A stretch of DNA of 49,034 nt from Acidobacteriota bacterium. GTDB lineage: Bacteria; Acidobacteriota; Blastocatellia; RBC074. Within the stretch, counting starts at the first letter, position 1. Each line of letters starts with the position of its first letter. The position numbers and the translations under genes were made by a program. The stretch spans positions 1-49,034 of the forward strand of contig JACPYM010000045.1 of assembly GCA_016196035.1 (NCBI GenBank), given 5' to 3'. This document shows positions 7,361 through 16,600 of this stretch, in pieces. Under the pieces are notes generated by a model. That model had not been told where the DNA came from and searched no databases. It saw only the letters and a program-made list of their open reading frames with translations.

Positions 7361-10293
7361 TGCTTGCCTCCTCGTTTCTCAATCAATATGCCGAGCCGTT
7401 TATCCAGCTTGAGCACGTAGTCAAGACCTTCAATTTCCCGACCCAGAACAATCTTGCGGTAATGGCGCAACAGCGGTGATTTTTTCCACCCAGACGGAAG
7501 CGGCAAAGCTCGTAGTTGTTGTACCAAGCCTTTGCGAGAGATTGTGACCGAGCGGTGCAAAAGCTTTTCCGTTTCATCAGGATCAGGGATCGCTTTTTCA
7601 TCGAAGGAGTCGCCTTCGTTAAAACAGATGACGCCAATGGAATCACCGAGTCTGGTCAGCGCACGGTGTGTGGCGTGAATGTTTTCGAGGTCTTCTTCCA
7701 GGTCTCTACTGAAGAACTCGCCCAGGTGCTCAGTATTTTGCGGCTCGCGCAATAGTTTTTCTTCGGCAAAGCTCTCATGCTCCTTTTGGAGGTTGTCGTG
7801 CTTTTCCTTGAGTGTTCGCCAGAAACTGCACTGTTGCGGCGTAAAATGCGCAGGGCAATCTGCCGAACTGCCAGCGTCATCTTTGGGGTAGGTAGCGTCA
7901 ATCAGCGGCTCGATTTCATCGGGGATTTTGACAAGGCGTTGACTGGTGGCAAGTTGCCATTGCTGGTCATTAAGCGCCAGCCACGAGCGCAACAGAATCC
8001 AGCCAGGTTGATAAACTGCTTCCGTCCCGCTGTCGAAATGTATTTCGTTTTCACCGATTTCCGGCTGGCAAAGCCACAGCGTCGGTTGCTCGATTTCATA
8101 ACGCGGATTGCCATCGTGCCGCCAGATTCTGCCTGACCTTTGCAGCCACAAGTCGGTCGGCGCGAAGTCACTAACCATCAGGTCGAAATCCAGATCAAGA
8201 CTTTGTTCGATAACCTGCGTAGCAACCAGAACAAATCTTCCTTTCGGACGTTCGGCTTCGCGTTCATCGCCATCGCCAAAAACCACCTTCTTTTTAGCTT
8301 TGCCGAAACGCCAGAGTGCCAGTTTTTCTTGCCGCTCACGGTCTTCAAACAGAAATCGCGCATGAAACAAGTCAAGCTCCGTTTCAGGATCGAAGAACGC
8401 GCTCAAAGCCCGATGCATTTGTTGTGCCCGCCCTACTGTGTTGCAGATGACTGCCGCGCATCCTCCATTCTCCAACTTGTCCCGCAACTTCCTGCCCAAA
8501 TTGCCAATCAGACTGCAACTGTCGGCTTGTTCCTCAAGTCTGCCGTCAACCCACTCAATCATAAGGTTGCGTTTCTTTTCCTCTTTTTGTAACAGCGTCT
8601 TAGCTTGAGGTTTGTCGCCAGTTGTCCACGTAAGGCGAGGGTAATCACTCTCAGGAAGCTCGTCATTACGTTCGCGCTCGCCAGAGAGCCCGCGCGCGTA
8701 TGCGTTGATCAACGCCCGGCGTTTGTCTGACGGCAAAGTGGCGGAAAGCAAAATCACAGGCGATTTGAGCGCGCCAAGCCATTCCAGCAACCTCTCAATC
8801 AGTTTGGTCATGTACGTGTCGTAAGCGTGAACTTCGTCAATGATGATCGTCTTGTGAGCAAGGCCAAATAACCGCACAAAAGCATGCGATGTCCGCAAAG
8901 CAGCCATTAAGGTTTGATCCACCGTACCGATCCCAAATGGAGGCAGTAGGCCTTTCTTACGATAAGTGAACCAATCAGCCGCCACCAGATTGCCTGGGCA
9001 TTGGCTGCGCCCCTCCACGCCATCACAACTTATGTCGTGAATCTCTGTCGCTCTGGCCTTGTTGTTGCGGATATCCTTGAAATCGGAAACAAGTGAGGCA
9101 TGTCCGTGTAACAGATAGACCGGCACATCAATACCTGGAAATCGGGTTGTAAGATATTCGCAGACACGTCCGAACATCTGATTGCTGGTCGCCATTGTTG
9201 GCAGCGCGAAATAGATGCCACGTTGTCCAAGCTCGACGTTCCAGCGGTCAGCAAGTGCGATTGCCGCTTCCGTTTTGCCTGCGCCCATTTGTTCCTCAAC
9301 GATGACAAGACCAGGAGTTTTCAAGGTTTTGGCTAACTCTAGGATCGCTTGCTGAGCAGGCAATGGTTCGCCGTACTGCTCTAGCGTCGGGAAAAGCTCA
9401 AAAAAGTCTTTTGCTTCTCGTTGTTCCGGCCAGCCGAGCCACCCCAGTTCGCGCAATGCTTTGCGTGCTTTCTTTTTGGCATGTCTCAGATAGTTCGCGG
9501 CATTGAACCGTGAGAGGTCGGCAGTAACAGCATTCTTCACCTTCAAGTGAAAATAGCTTGTGTTTGAGCCGATCCAATCAGCCACTGAAACCAGGCCGGC
9601 AATCAGCATAACTGTAGCGTTATCAAACTTCTGTGAAGGAAGTGATTTCAGACAATCCAGATTGAAATCAAGCAACTCCGCCAGATACCTTGCCAAATCG
9701 TGACGGGCCTTTTGCCAGTCTGAATTGCCAACGTAGATGCCATTCTTTTTCAGACTTTTCCGCAGCTTATTCAGGTCTTCATTGGAAGCAAAGATGCCGT
9801 GATGACCTCCGATAAGTTCTCCAATTTGATTGGCTAAGGTTTTGTCTGCCTGAAATTCGCAGAGCAAAGATGGCAAGGTCACGGCGGTAACATAGCCATG
9901 CGGCGCTTGATTCGCTTGTGGAGGTTGCTCTCCCTGATATTGGAATGGCGGCGCGATGAATAGTTTGAGCAAGCGTCGGGTCTCCTTGTTGTCTCCACGC
10001 CACGCAAATGGTGGCGAAGCTTTGCCGAGATCGTGTAAGCCTGCGATCCAAGCGACATGTTTCCCGGCGAGTGCGATTCCCATGTCATCAATTGGCAACC
10101 CCAATGCTTTTGTAACTCGCTTTTTTGCGGCGTGGGAAAGAACTTCATCCCACATCCGTAGGGTCACAACTGCCACGTCAATCAAATGGCAGAGCAACGG
10201 ATGATAAGCGAGCGGAAATCTAGCTTTATCTTTGCCTTTGGGAGTCTTGGCCCAGAAACGGATGAGCGTTTCAAGCGGAATCTCAGTTGTCAC
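7357..10293 (-). CDS. cas3: CRISPR helicase-nuclease Cas3 (HD + DExD/H)
   Basis: A 978-residue protein with the full type I arrangement. The HD nuclease domain comes first (H36, then H87-D88 in GLHDLGK). The SF2 helicase follows: Walker A MGAGKT at about 336-341, DEVH box at about 486-489, SATLP, and motif VI region QRSGRIWRH. It degrades the target strand after Cascade binding. The start codon is GTG at 10293, supported by AGGAGG 5 bp upstream. Only 8 bp separate it from the stop codon of the WYL regulator, so it is probably in the same transcript. No frameshift or lost catalytic residue is seen. Confidence 0.97.
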   Translation of the reverse strand: MTTEIPLETLIRFWAKTPKGKDKARFPLAYHPLLCHLIDVAVVTLRMWDEVLSHAAKKRVTKALGLPIDDMGIALAGKHVAWIAGLHDLGKASPPFAWRGDNKETRRLLKLFIAPPFQYQGEQPPQANQAPHGYVTAVTLPSLLCEFQADKTLANQIGELIGGHHGIFASNEDLNKLRKSLKKNGIYVGNSDWQKARHDLARYLAELLDFNLDCLKSLPSQKFDNATVMLIAGLVSVADWIGSNTSYFHLKVKNAVTADLSRFNAANYLRHAKKKARKALRELGWLGWPEQREAKDFFELFPTLEQYGEPLPAQQAILELAKTLKTPGLVIVEEQMGAGKTEAAIALADRWNVELGQRGIYFALPTMATSNQMFGRVCEYLTTRFPGIDVPVYLLHGHASLVSDFKDIRNNKARATEIHDISCDGVEGRSQCPGNLVAADWFTYRKKGLLPPFGIGTVDQTLMAALRTSHAFVRLFGLAHKTIIIDEVHAYDTYMTKLIERLLEWLGALKSPVILLSATLPSDKRRALINAYARGLSGERERNDELPESDYPRLTWTTGDKPQAKTLLQKEEKKRNLMIEWVDGRLEEQADSCSLIGNLGRKLRDKLENGGCAAVICNTVGRAQQMHRALSAFFDPETELDLFHARFLFEDRERQEKLALWRFGKAKKKVVFGDGDEREAERPKGRFVLVATQVIEQSLDLDFDLMVSDFAPTDLWLQRSGRIWRHDGNPRYEIEQPTLWLCQPEIGENEIHFDSGTEAVYQPGWILLRSWLALNDQQWQLATSQRLVKIPDEIEPLIDATYPKDDAGSSADCPAHFTPQQCSFWRTLKEKHDNLQKEHESFAEEKLLREPQNTEHLGEFFSRDLEEDLENIHATHRALTRLGDSIGVICFNEGDSFDEKAIPDPDETEKLLHRSVTISRKGLVQQLRALPLPSGWKKSPLLRHYRKIVLGREIEGLDYVLKLDKRLGILIEKRGGKQ

Positions 10294-10301
10294 TTTTCCT
10301 C

Positions 10302-11324
10302 CTATTGGTCTGGTTGTGAGTTGTTGTAGATCGTCTGCATTGCAGTAACCTCTTCCCGAATCGCCTGTCGCAATTCTTCCGGCTGCACCACCTCAACATG
10401 CGCCCCATACTGCATCACGAACCGCTTCACGCCATCCAGCGCCGTCACCTGCATCGTCAGCTTCAAGCGGCCATCCAGCAATTCTTCGCGTTCTTCGGTC
10501 GGGTGGAACTTGCCGCGTTCGCGTATCCAGCGGGCTTGGTATTCGTCAAAGATGAGTTCGACGGTGAGGGGCTGGCTGCCGCGAATCATGCCGAAGCCGG
10601 AGTTGAGGTAGCTTTCCAACGCGAACCCGGCGGGCCAGTCGAAGTCTTCTTCCAAGACGGTCAATTCGCGAATGCGTCCGGCGTGAAAGTCGAGCACTTT
10701 ACCGCGCAGGTGATCCCAGCCGATCAGATACCAGTCGCCCAGGTGATTGCGCAGGTGCAACGGGTCTACGCGGCGGCGGGTCAGAGCGCCGCGCGAGGCG
10801 GTGAAGTAGGCCATCTCGAGACGGCGGCGTTCGCGGCAGGCGCGGCCCAGGCGGGCGAAGGTGTCGGGGTTGAGTTCGCTGGTGGCGGCGGCTTCAAACG
10901 AATGCGCTTCGGCCAGCGCGGCCAAATCAATTGAGACAGTTTCGGTCAGGGCGCTGATGACTTTGGCGAAGGCTTGCTCGACCTGCTGGGCGATGGCGGT
11001 GCCGCGATATTGGCGCGAGAGTTTTTCGGCCAGCAGGATGGCGATCAAATCGCCTTCCATCAATTCGACGGCGGGCAGCGCGTAGGCGGGTTCGGTGTAA
11101 ATCCAGCCACGCAGTTCGTGCGAATAACCGAGCGGCAGCTTCAACCGGTCGCGCATGAAATCGAGCGTGCGCTGGGCAGTCTTGGTGGTGATTTCAAAAT
11201 GAGCGGCGATGGTGGTGGCATTCGGATGACGGCCCGCGCGGATTTGGTGGTCAATCCAGAACGCGCGTTCCAGGTGGCGCAGATGCTCGCGCTGAGGCGA
11301 AGTCGTTTTTGATGGCGTTTTCAT
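10302..11324 (-). CDS. WYL-domain transcriptional regulator of the cas operon
   Basis: A 340-residue protein. Residues about 14-62 form a winged helix-turn-helix of DeoR/HTH_11 type (IAAHFEITTKTAQRTLDFM). A WYL ligand-binding domain follows, with the signature DWYLIGWD at 197-204 and RVDPLHL before it, and then a C-terminal WCX-like region to the end. WYL proteins are known regulators near phage-defence and CRISPR genes. It lies directly upstream of cas3 on the same strand with an 8-bp gap, so it is probably the first full gene of the cas transcript and may regulate it. No Shine-Dalgarno is visible before its ATG. Instead the ATG overlaps the stop codon of the short HTH frame upstream, which suggests translational coupling. 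Confidence 0.93.
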   Translation of the reverse strand: MKTPSKTTSPQREHLRHLERAFWIDHQIRAGRHPNATTIAAHFEITTKTAQRTLDFMRDRLKLPLGYSHELRGWIYTEPAYALPAVELMEGDLIAILLAEKLSRQYRGTAIAQQVEQAFAKVISALTETVSIDLAALAEAHSFEAAATSELNPDTFARLGRACRERRRLEMAYFTASRGALTRRRVDPLHLRNHLGDWYLIGWDHLRGKVLDFHAGRIRELTVLEEDFDWPAGFALESYLNSGFGMIRGSQPLTVELIFDEYQARWIRERGKFHPTEEREELLDGRLKLTMQVTALDGVKRFVMQYGAHVEVVQPEELRQAIREEVTAMQTIYNNSQPDQ

Positions 11325-11623
11325 AACTGATGATTTAGCAGAGCGGGTTGGACATTTAACGACCTAGGCCAATGAAATTTGCGGGCGTGCGCGCAGAGAC
11401 AGACTTGCGGCACGTTTCTGCGCCAGCAATGGAGCGGGGTTATGGGCGTATTCACCAATTCGCGCAGTTTGTGTTGGACGGTGCGCGGCGTGCGTTCGCT
11501 GACGCGGGCGAGGTCGTCTTTGATTGAATAGCGCCCGCGTTGAATTTCCGCTGTCAGCTTTTGCAGGCGGAAATAAGCTTGCAGGCGCAAACGTGGCGTT
11601 GGGTGTTTCGTCTTGCTGGTCAT
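11321..11623 (-). CDS. Short HTH-only reading frame, possibly a truncated WYL-type regulator
   Basis: About 100 codons from an ATG at 11623; the frame stays open up to 11779. Residues about 32-57 (YSIKDDLARVSERTPRTVQHKLRELVN) read as a helix-turn-helix like that at the N-terminus of WYL regulators. After residue 59 the sequence (Cys/Arg-rich, HCWRRN) resembles nothing, and no WYL domain follows. I therefore think it is either a remnant of a duplicated regulator or a leader peptide. Its TGA overlaps the ATG of the intact regulator by 4 bp, so translation here could deliver ribosomes to that gene. No good ribosome binding site is seen before 11623. Confidence 0.4.
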   Translation of the reverse strand: MTSKTKHPTPRLRLQAYFRLQKLTAEIQRGRYSIKDDLARVSERTPRTVQHKLRELVNTPITPLHCWRRNVPQVCLCAHARKFHWPRSLNVQPALLNHQL

Positions 11624-11650
11624 AACGGGATGCAGTGTATGCAGGCCAAA

Positions 11651-11667
11651 GAGACAACGTATGTCTC
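11651..11667. promoter_or_regulatory. Operator-like palindrome 2 of cas operon
   Basis: GAGACAACGTATGTCTC has 6-bp arms GAGACA/TGTCTC around ACGTA. It lies in the presumed 5' leader between the promoter and the short HTH frame. On the minus strand it shares the 8-mer GTTGTCTC with the palindrome at 11768-11778. A regulator-binding role is inference. Confidence 0.35.
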
Positions 11668-11767
11668 GGCAAAAAAAACGTTGCAATGACCGGTGGCTAA
11701 TCGAGCGTGCGGGTTGTTGTGTCTTTGGGGCTGGCCTCCCGCTGGCCGGGATCGAGTGCTGATTGAA

Positions 11768-11778
11768 TGTCTGAGACA
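11768..11778. promoter_or_regulatory. Operator-like palindrome 1 of cas operon
   Basis: TGTCTGAGACA has perfect 5-bp arms around one base and sits 28 bp downstream of the -10 element of the predicted cas promoter. A repressor bound here could block early transcription. The short arms mean chance is possible. Confidence 0.4.
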
Positions 11779-11805
11779 ACCGGGTACCGCTGGGTTGCGG
11801 AGTGG

Positions 11806-11833
11806 ATTATAGGCGGCGTGCGGAAATTGTCGA
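11806..11833 (-). promoter_or_regulatory. Predicted sigma-70 promoter of the WYL-cas operon
   Basis: On the minus strand, TCGACA (11828-11833; 5/6 match to TTGACA) is followed by a 16-bp spacer and a perfect TATAAT (11806-11811). Transcription would start near 11799 and run into the HTH frame, the WYL regulator and all the cas genes. No comparable promoter was seen between the WYL gene and cas3. Confidence 0.6.
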
Positions 11834-11869
11834 GTTGTTTGGGTAGTAATTCCGAGCGCTATTGAAGAG

Positions 11870-12300
11870 ACGGCCGCAGCAAATGCGGCAAGCCCCTCAA
11901 GTTGACGCGGCCAGTAACCCGCCCGTCTGTTTTTGCGGCGTGGCAGAAATAACCCTGGGTACGCACCGCTTCCAACGTGCTCTCGGCTGGCAACCTAGAT
12001 CGGTTTTCATTTGCGTGTACGGTAGGCGCGCCGCGCCGGGACGGTACCGCGCGCGTCAGCAAGCGGCGCTTCGGCGGTGCGTCAGTCCGCCGTGCTTGAC
12101 GCACCGCTTGCTGACGCGCGCGGTACTGTCCCGCTGCGCGGCTTTTTGCCATACACCGAAGTGAAAACCGATCTAGTGCTTCCCAAGCTGACTCTTGCCA
12201 AGAGCACGCTGGAAGCGGTGCGTATCCAGAGCACGCAAAACTTTGACGGGCACCAGACCGGAGGCTTTGACTTGACGGGCTGTGGCGGCATCGTTGACGA
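11870..12300. repeat. Large imperfect palindromic element (diverged inverted copies)
   Basis: This segment folds on itself over about 430 bp. Perfect arm pairs include 11995-12009 with 12162-12176 (15 bp, ctagatcggttttca) and 12044-12066 with 12104-12126 (23 bp). A central hairpin pairs 12074-12084 with 12097-12107. The outer segments 11960-11989 and 12196-12225 also pair with few mismatches, and weaker similarity continues to about 11875 and 12295. Open frames here are mirror images with Arg/Ala-rich translations and are not genes. It separates the cas promoter from the next gene. It could be two inverted copies of a dispersed repeat or a large MITE. Confidence 0.7.
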
Positions 12301-12365
12301 TTGCCGACGCAGAAGCACCAATCATCAACGAAATGCAAAACCAATTAAACAAGGGAGTGGAGTAT

Positions 12366-13184
12366 ATGAAAATAACTCAATTGCTAATCTCGCTGTGTGC
12401 CGCTGGGCTATGTGTCGCCGGGTTTGTCGCCAGCCCCGTCAGCGCCCAAAACATCACGGCGGTCGAACGTCCTGAGGGCATCAAAAAACAAATGGCCGCG
12501 CGGGGCGAACAGGATCAAGCCGCGCCGACGCTCAAGATCGTGGCGCCCACGGCGGGTGAAAAGCTCACGGGCAACACCGTGACGCTGAAGCTGGATTTAA
12601 GCGGCGACCTCAAGGGCTACCATCCGCACAAAGACCCGGCGACGGGCACGGGCAATCACATTCACGTGATTTTGGACAACAACGCCTACGAAGCCTATTA
12701 CGACATTGCCACGCCGTTCGAAATCAAAAATCTGACGCCGGGCCAGCACACGATTCGCGTGTTCGCCTCGCGGCCCTGGCACGAAAGCTACAAGAACGCG
12801 GGGGCCTTTCAGATGGTGAGCTTCACGGTGCCGAGCGCACAGCCCGGGCCACCGCCACCGCCCGCGCCGAAGCTTTCGCCCAAACAGCCCTTGCTGACGT
12901 ACAGCCGTCCGAAGGGCGAATACAAAGACGCGGCGGCGGACGTGATTATGCTGGATTTCTGGCTGGCCAACGCGAAGTTGAAAGGCGACGGCGGCAAATA
13001 CCGCGTGCGGTATACGGTGGATAATGGCGCGCCGCAGTTTGCCGATAAGTGGGAACCGGTTTGGCTGAAAGGCTGGATGGCGGGCAAACACACCATCCAG
13101 CTGGAATTGGTGAATACGGCGGGCAAAGTGGTGGAAAATGGCGGCTATAACGTGACGACGCGCGAGATCACGGTCGTGAAATGA
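12366..13184 (+). CDS. Exported beta-rich protein of unknown function
   Basis: A 272-residue protein from the ATG at 12366, which is preceded by AAGGGAGTGGAG. Residues 1-28 are a signal peptide ending near SPVSAQ. Two sandwich-like halves follow, each with an alternating beta pattern: about 55-150 (KIVAPTAGEKL ... GNHIHVILDN ... LTPGQHTIRVFASRPWHES) and about 175-272 (DFWLANAKL ... YRVRYTVDNG ... WMAGKHTIQLELVN). A Pro-rich linker PGPPPPPAPK joins them. The GNHIHVILDN motif recalls DUF4399-like His-rich secreted domains, but I do not assign a family. It stands alone, so the neighbours give no functional clue. Confidence 0.85.
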   Translation: MKITQLLISLCAAGLCVAGFVASPVSAQNITAVERPEGIKKQMAARGEQDQAAPTLKIVAPTAGEKLTGNTVTLKLDLSGDLKGYHPHKDPATGTGNHIHVILDNNAYEAYYDIATPFEIKNLTPGQHTIRVFASRPWHESYKNAGAFQMVSFTVPSAQPGPPPPPAPKLSPKQPLLTYSRPKGEYKDAAADVIMLDFWLANAKLKGDGGKYRVRYTVDNGAPQFADKWEPVWLKGWMAGKHTIQLELVNTAGKVVENGGYNVTTREITVVK

Positions 13185-13625
13185 GTTGGTAACATAAGCA
13201 ACCTGATGCCAGAACACTTTTGCCAAATGTCCACTTCGAGAATGAAGTGCGTTTCAGGCTGCGTAGCGCAACTCGGCGGGTTGCGCTACGCATGCCAAGC
13301 GATTCACGCATACCGAGTAGGCATTGATGAAAGTGGCTAGACATCAGGTACGCAAAAAGTAGGAACACGGAAGGTTGCGAGCGTATGCGCGGGAGGGCGG
13401 GGAAGCCAGCGGCTTTTCTGTACTTTGCACGAGGCGCGCGCCTTCCGCGTTTGAATTTTTAATCCGCAGTTTTTCCGCAACTGCCCCGTCATGGTATACG
13501 TCTCTCTGAGAGACTATCTGGCAGAAAAGCCTATCCAGGCTGGAACCGCTCAGTTCGTAAGACAGGTTCTGAAGCAAGCCGCCCAAACAACAAGCTGGGA
13601 GTGGTGAAGAGAAGGTAATCGGTTT
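13185..13625. other. Intergenic region with palindromes, no gene
   Basis: This 441-bp stretch has no convincing gene. It contains a 13-bp perfect hairpin (13260-13272 with 13280-13292), built on GCAAC-TCGGCGG-GTTGC, that could end transcription of the upstream gene although it has no T-tract. It also holds a 12-bp palindrome AGGCGCGCGCCT at 13432-13443 and GTCTCTC-T-GAGAGAC at 13500-13514. A GAGAAGG ribosome binding site lies before the RND gene. Confidence 0.6.
13260..13292. repeat. Perfect 13-bp hairpin, GCAAC/GTTGC family
   Basis: Arms TGCGTAGCGCAAC and GTTGCGCTACGCA flank TCGGCGG. The core is almost identical to the one at 37847-37863 (loop TCGGCAG), which points to a dispersed repeat and not a gene-specific terminator. 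Confidence 0.65.
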
Positions 13626-16600
13626 ATGCAAAAGCTGGCTGAAATTTGTATCAAGCGCCCGGTGTTTGCCGCAATGATCATTATGTCCCTGGTCGTCGTC
13701 GGCTCGGACAGTTATTTCAAACTCGGCGTGGATCGCTTCCCCAAAATTGACGTGCCGACGATCTATGTCCGCACCTCGTTGCCGGGCGCGGCGCCCGAAG
13801 AGATGGAGACGAGCGTTGCCCAGGTGCTGGAAGAGGCCGTCAACCGCGTCGAGGGGATCGAAACGCTGAAATCCGTTTCGCGGCAAGGCGCGTGTTTTGT
13901 CATTCTCACCTTCGATCTCAACCGCGATATTGATACGGCGGCGCAGGACGTGCGCGACCGCATTCAGGGCGTGCTGCGCGAACTCCCGCCGGGCACTGAT
14001 CCGCCTTCGGTCAACAAATCCGATAACGATTCTTTCCCGATCATGCAAATTGCCCTGTCAGGCAACCGGGCACAGCGCGAACTGGCGGAAATCGCCGACA
14101 AGCGCATCAAGATTGACCTGGAACGCGCCAACGGCGTGGGCGAAGTGTTTATCAACGGCGGGCCGAATCGTGCCATCAATGTTTGGGTGGATTCCGACCG
14201 GCTGGCGGCCTATCGCATTCCGATCACGCAGGTGCGCAGCGCCCTGGTGCGCCAGAACGCCGATGTGCCGGGCGGCAACGTGGATCAGGGGCGGCGCGAA
14301 CTGACCTTGCGGACGATGGGGCGCATTACCGATCCGCGCGATTTTAGCGAAATCGTGGTGGCCACGATCAATAGCGTGCCCGTGCGCATCCGCGACATCG
14401 GCAACGTGACCGATGGCACCAAAGAGCGCCGTTCCCTGGCGCGCTTGAATGGCACGCCGGCCGTGACGCTGGGCATTATCCGGCAATCGGGCGCGAATAC
14501 CGTGGCGGTGATCGGAGAGATCAAGGCGAAACTCGCCAAGTTGCAGCAGCAGATGCCCGCTGACATCAAACTCGAAGTCATCCAGGATCAATCGCGCTAC
14601 ATCAATGCCGCCCTGCACGAGATCAAAGTGCACTTGATGCTGGGCAGCTTGCTGGCTTGTCTGGTCGTACTGGTTTTCATGCGTTCATGGCGTTCGACGA
14701 TCATTGCGGGCATTGCCATTCCAGCTTCGGTAATTTCGACGTTTGGGATGATGCGGGCGCTGGATTTCACGCTCAACAGCGTGACGATGCTGGCGCTGGT
14801 GCTGATGGTCGGCGTCGTAATTGACGATGCCATTGTGGTGCTCGAAAACATCTTCCGCTTTATCGAAGAGAAAAAGATGCATCCGATGGAGGCGGCGCGC
14901 GAGGCCACCAAAGAGATCGGTCTGGCGGTGATGGCGACCACCCTCTCGCTTGTCGTGATCTTCCTGCCCGTCTCGTTTATGTCTTCGATTTCGGGCCGCT
15001 TCCTTTATCAGTTTGGCTTGACGGCGGCGGTTGCGATCATGGTCAGCCTGCTGGTTTCGTTCACGCTGACGCCGATGATGAGCGCGCGCTTGCTGCATTT
15101 GGAAGATGCGGTGGCGGGCGGGGAACACAGCCCGGCCTCGCGGCGCGGCTTTTATGCCTGGCTTGATCACTTTTATACCTGGATGCTGCATTTGGTTATG
15201 CGCCATCGGTTGACCGTGTGTCTGCTGGCGGTTGCCGTGGTGGCGACTTCGGTGCCCCTCTATCGTGAGGTCAAGCAGGAATTCATTCCCACCAACGTTG
15301 ATGAAGCCGAATTTTCCATCGGCCTGAATGCGCCCGAAGGCACCAGCCTCACCGCGATGAACGAGGCGATGCAGGCGGTCGAGGGCGAATTGAAAGTCAT
15401 GCCTGAGATTCGTTTGATGCTGGCGTCGGTCGGTGGCGGCATGGGTGGTTTTTCCAATTCAATCAATAACGGCGACATCTATGTGCGCATGGCGCCGCAC
15501 GAAGAACGCACGATCAATTTTACGAAATTCTGGGACTGCCTCAAACGCGGCAAACCGCAGGATGTGTTTAAGGGCAACTATTCAGCGCGCGATTTGATGC
15601 AACAGATTCGCGGCAAGCTGCGCAAGTACACGCACCTGCGGCCCTCGGTGCGCAATCCGCAATCCATCAACCTGGGCACGGGCCGGTCAGATTTGAGCTT
15701 CAACTTACGCGGCCCCGAAGTGTCGGTGCTTTACGAGGCCGCTAACAAGATGCGCGAATGGGGCTTTACCAACGGGCTGCTTGATCCGGATGTCTCGCTC
15801 AAAATTGATAAGCCGGAATTGCGCGTCAAGATTGACCGCATACGGGCTGCCGACCTGGGCGTGGATACTACCGAAATCGCCACGGCCTTGCGGTTGATGG
15901 TCGGCGGCGATGATCGCGTCTCGCGCTTTCACGATGAATCGGCCAACCAGGATTACGATGTGGAATTGCGGCTTGCGCAAGGGGATCGCAATGACGCCGA
16001 CACGATCTCGCGGTTGTTCGTGACTTCTGCCAAAGCGGGCTTAGTCTCGTTGGACAACATGGTCACGCTGGAACGCGCGACATCCTCTTCGCGCATTGAC
16101 CGGCTGGATCGCCAGCGCGTCGTCAGCGTGGATGCGGCCATCGCGCCGGGCTACGGCTTGCAGGATCGCATGGACGCCATGCGGCAGGAGTTTGCGCGGT
16201 TGGGGTTGCCGCCGGAATACACCTATGCCATTGGCGGACGCGGACGTGAGTTGGAGCGCACCTTCAGTGAATTCATCCTCGCCTTTCTACTTTCGGTCGC
16301 GTTCATGTACATGATTCTCGCCTCGCAATTCGAGAGCGTGATCCATCCGGTGACGATTCTGATCAGCCTGCCGTTGTCGGTGCCGTTTGCGTTGTTTTCG
16401 CTGTGGTGGATGGGCGACACGCTCAATCTTTATTCGGCGCTGGGCATTCTGGTGCTGTTTGGCGTGGTCAAGAAAAACGCCATTTTACAGATTGACCACA
16501 TGAATGGCTTGCGCGCCAAAGGCATGCCGAGTTACGAGGCGATCATTCAGGCCAATCGGGATCGGTTGCGCCCGATTTTGATGACCACGCTCGCGCTGGT

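Noticed and set aside
11859-12475. Several overlapping ORFs on both strands
   Set aside because: They are mirror-image readings of the palindromic element, and no domain or ribosome binding site supports any of them.
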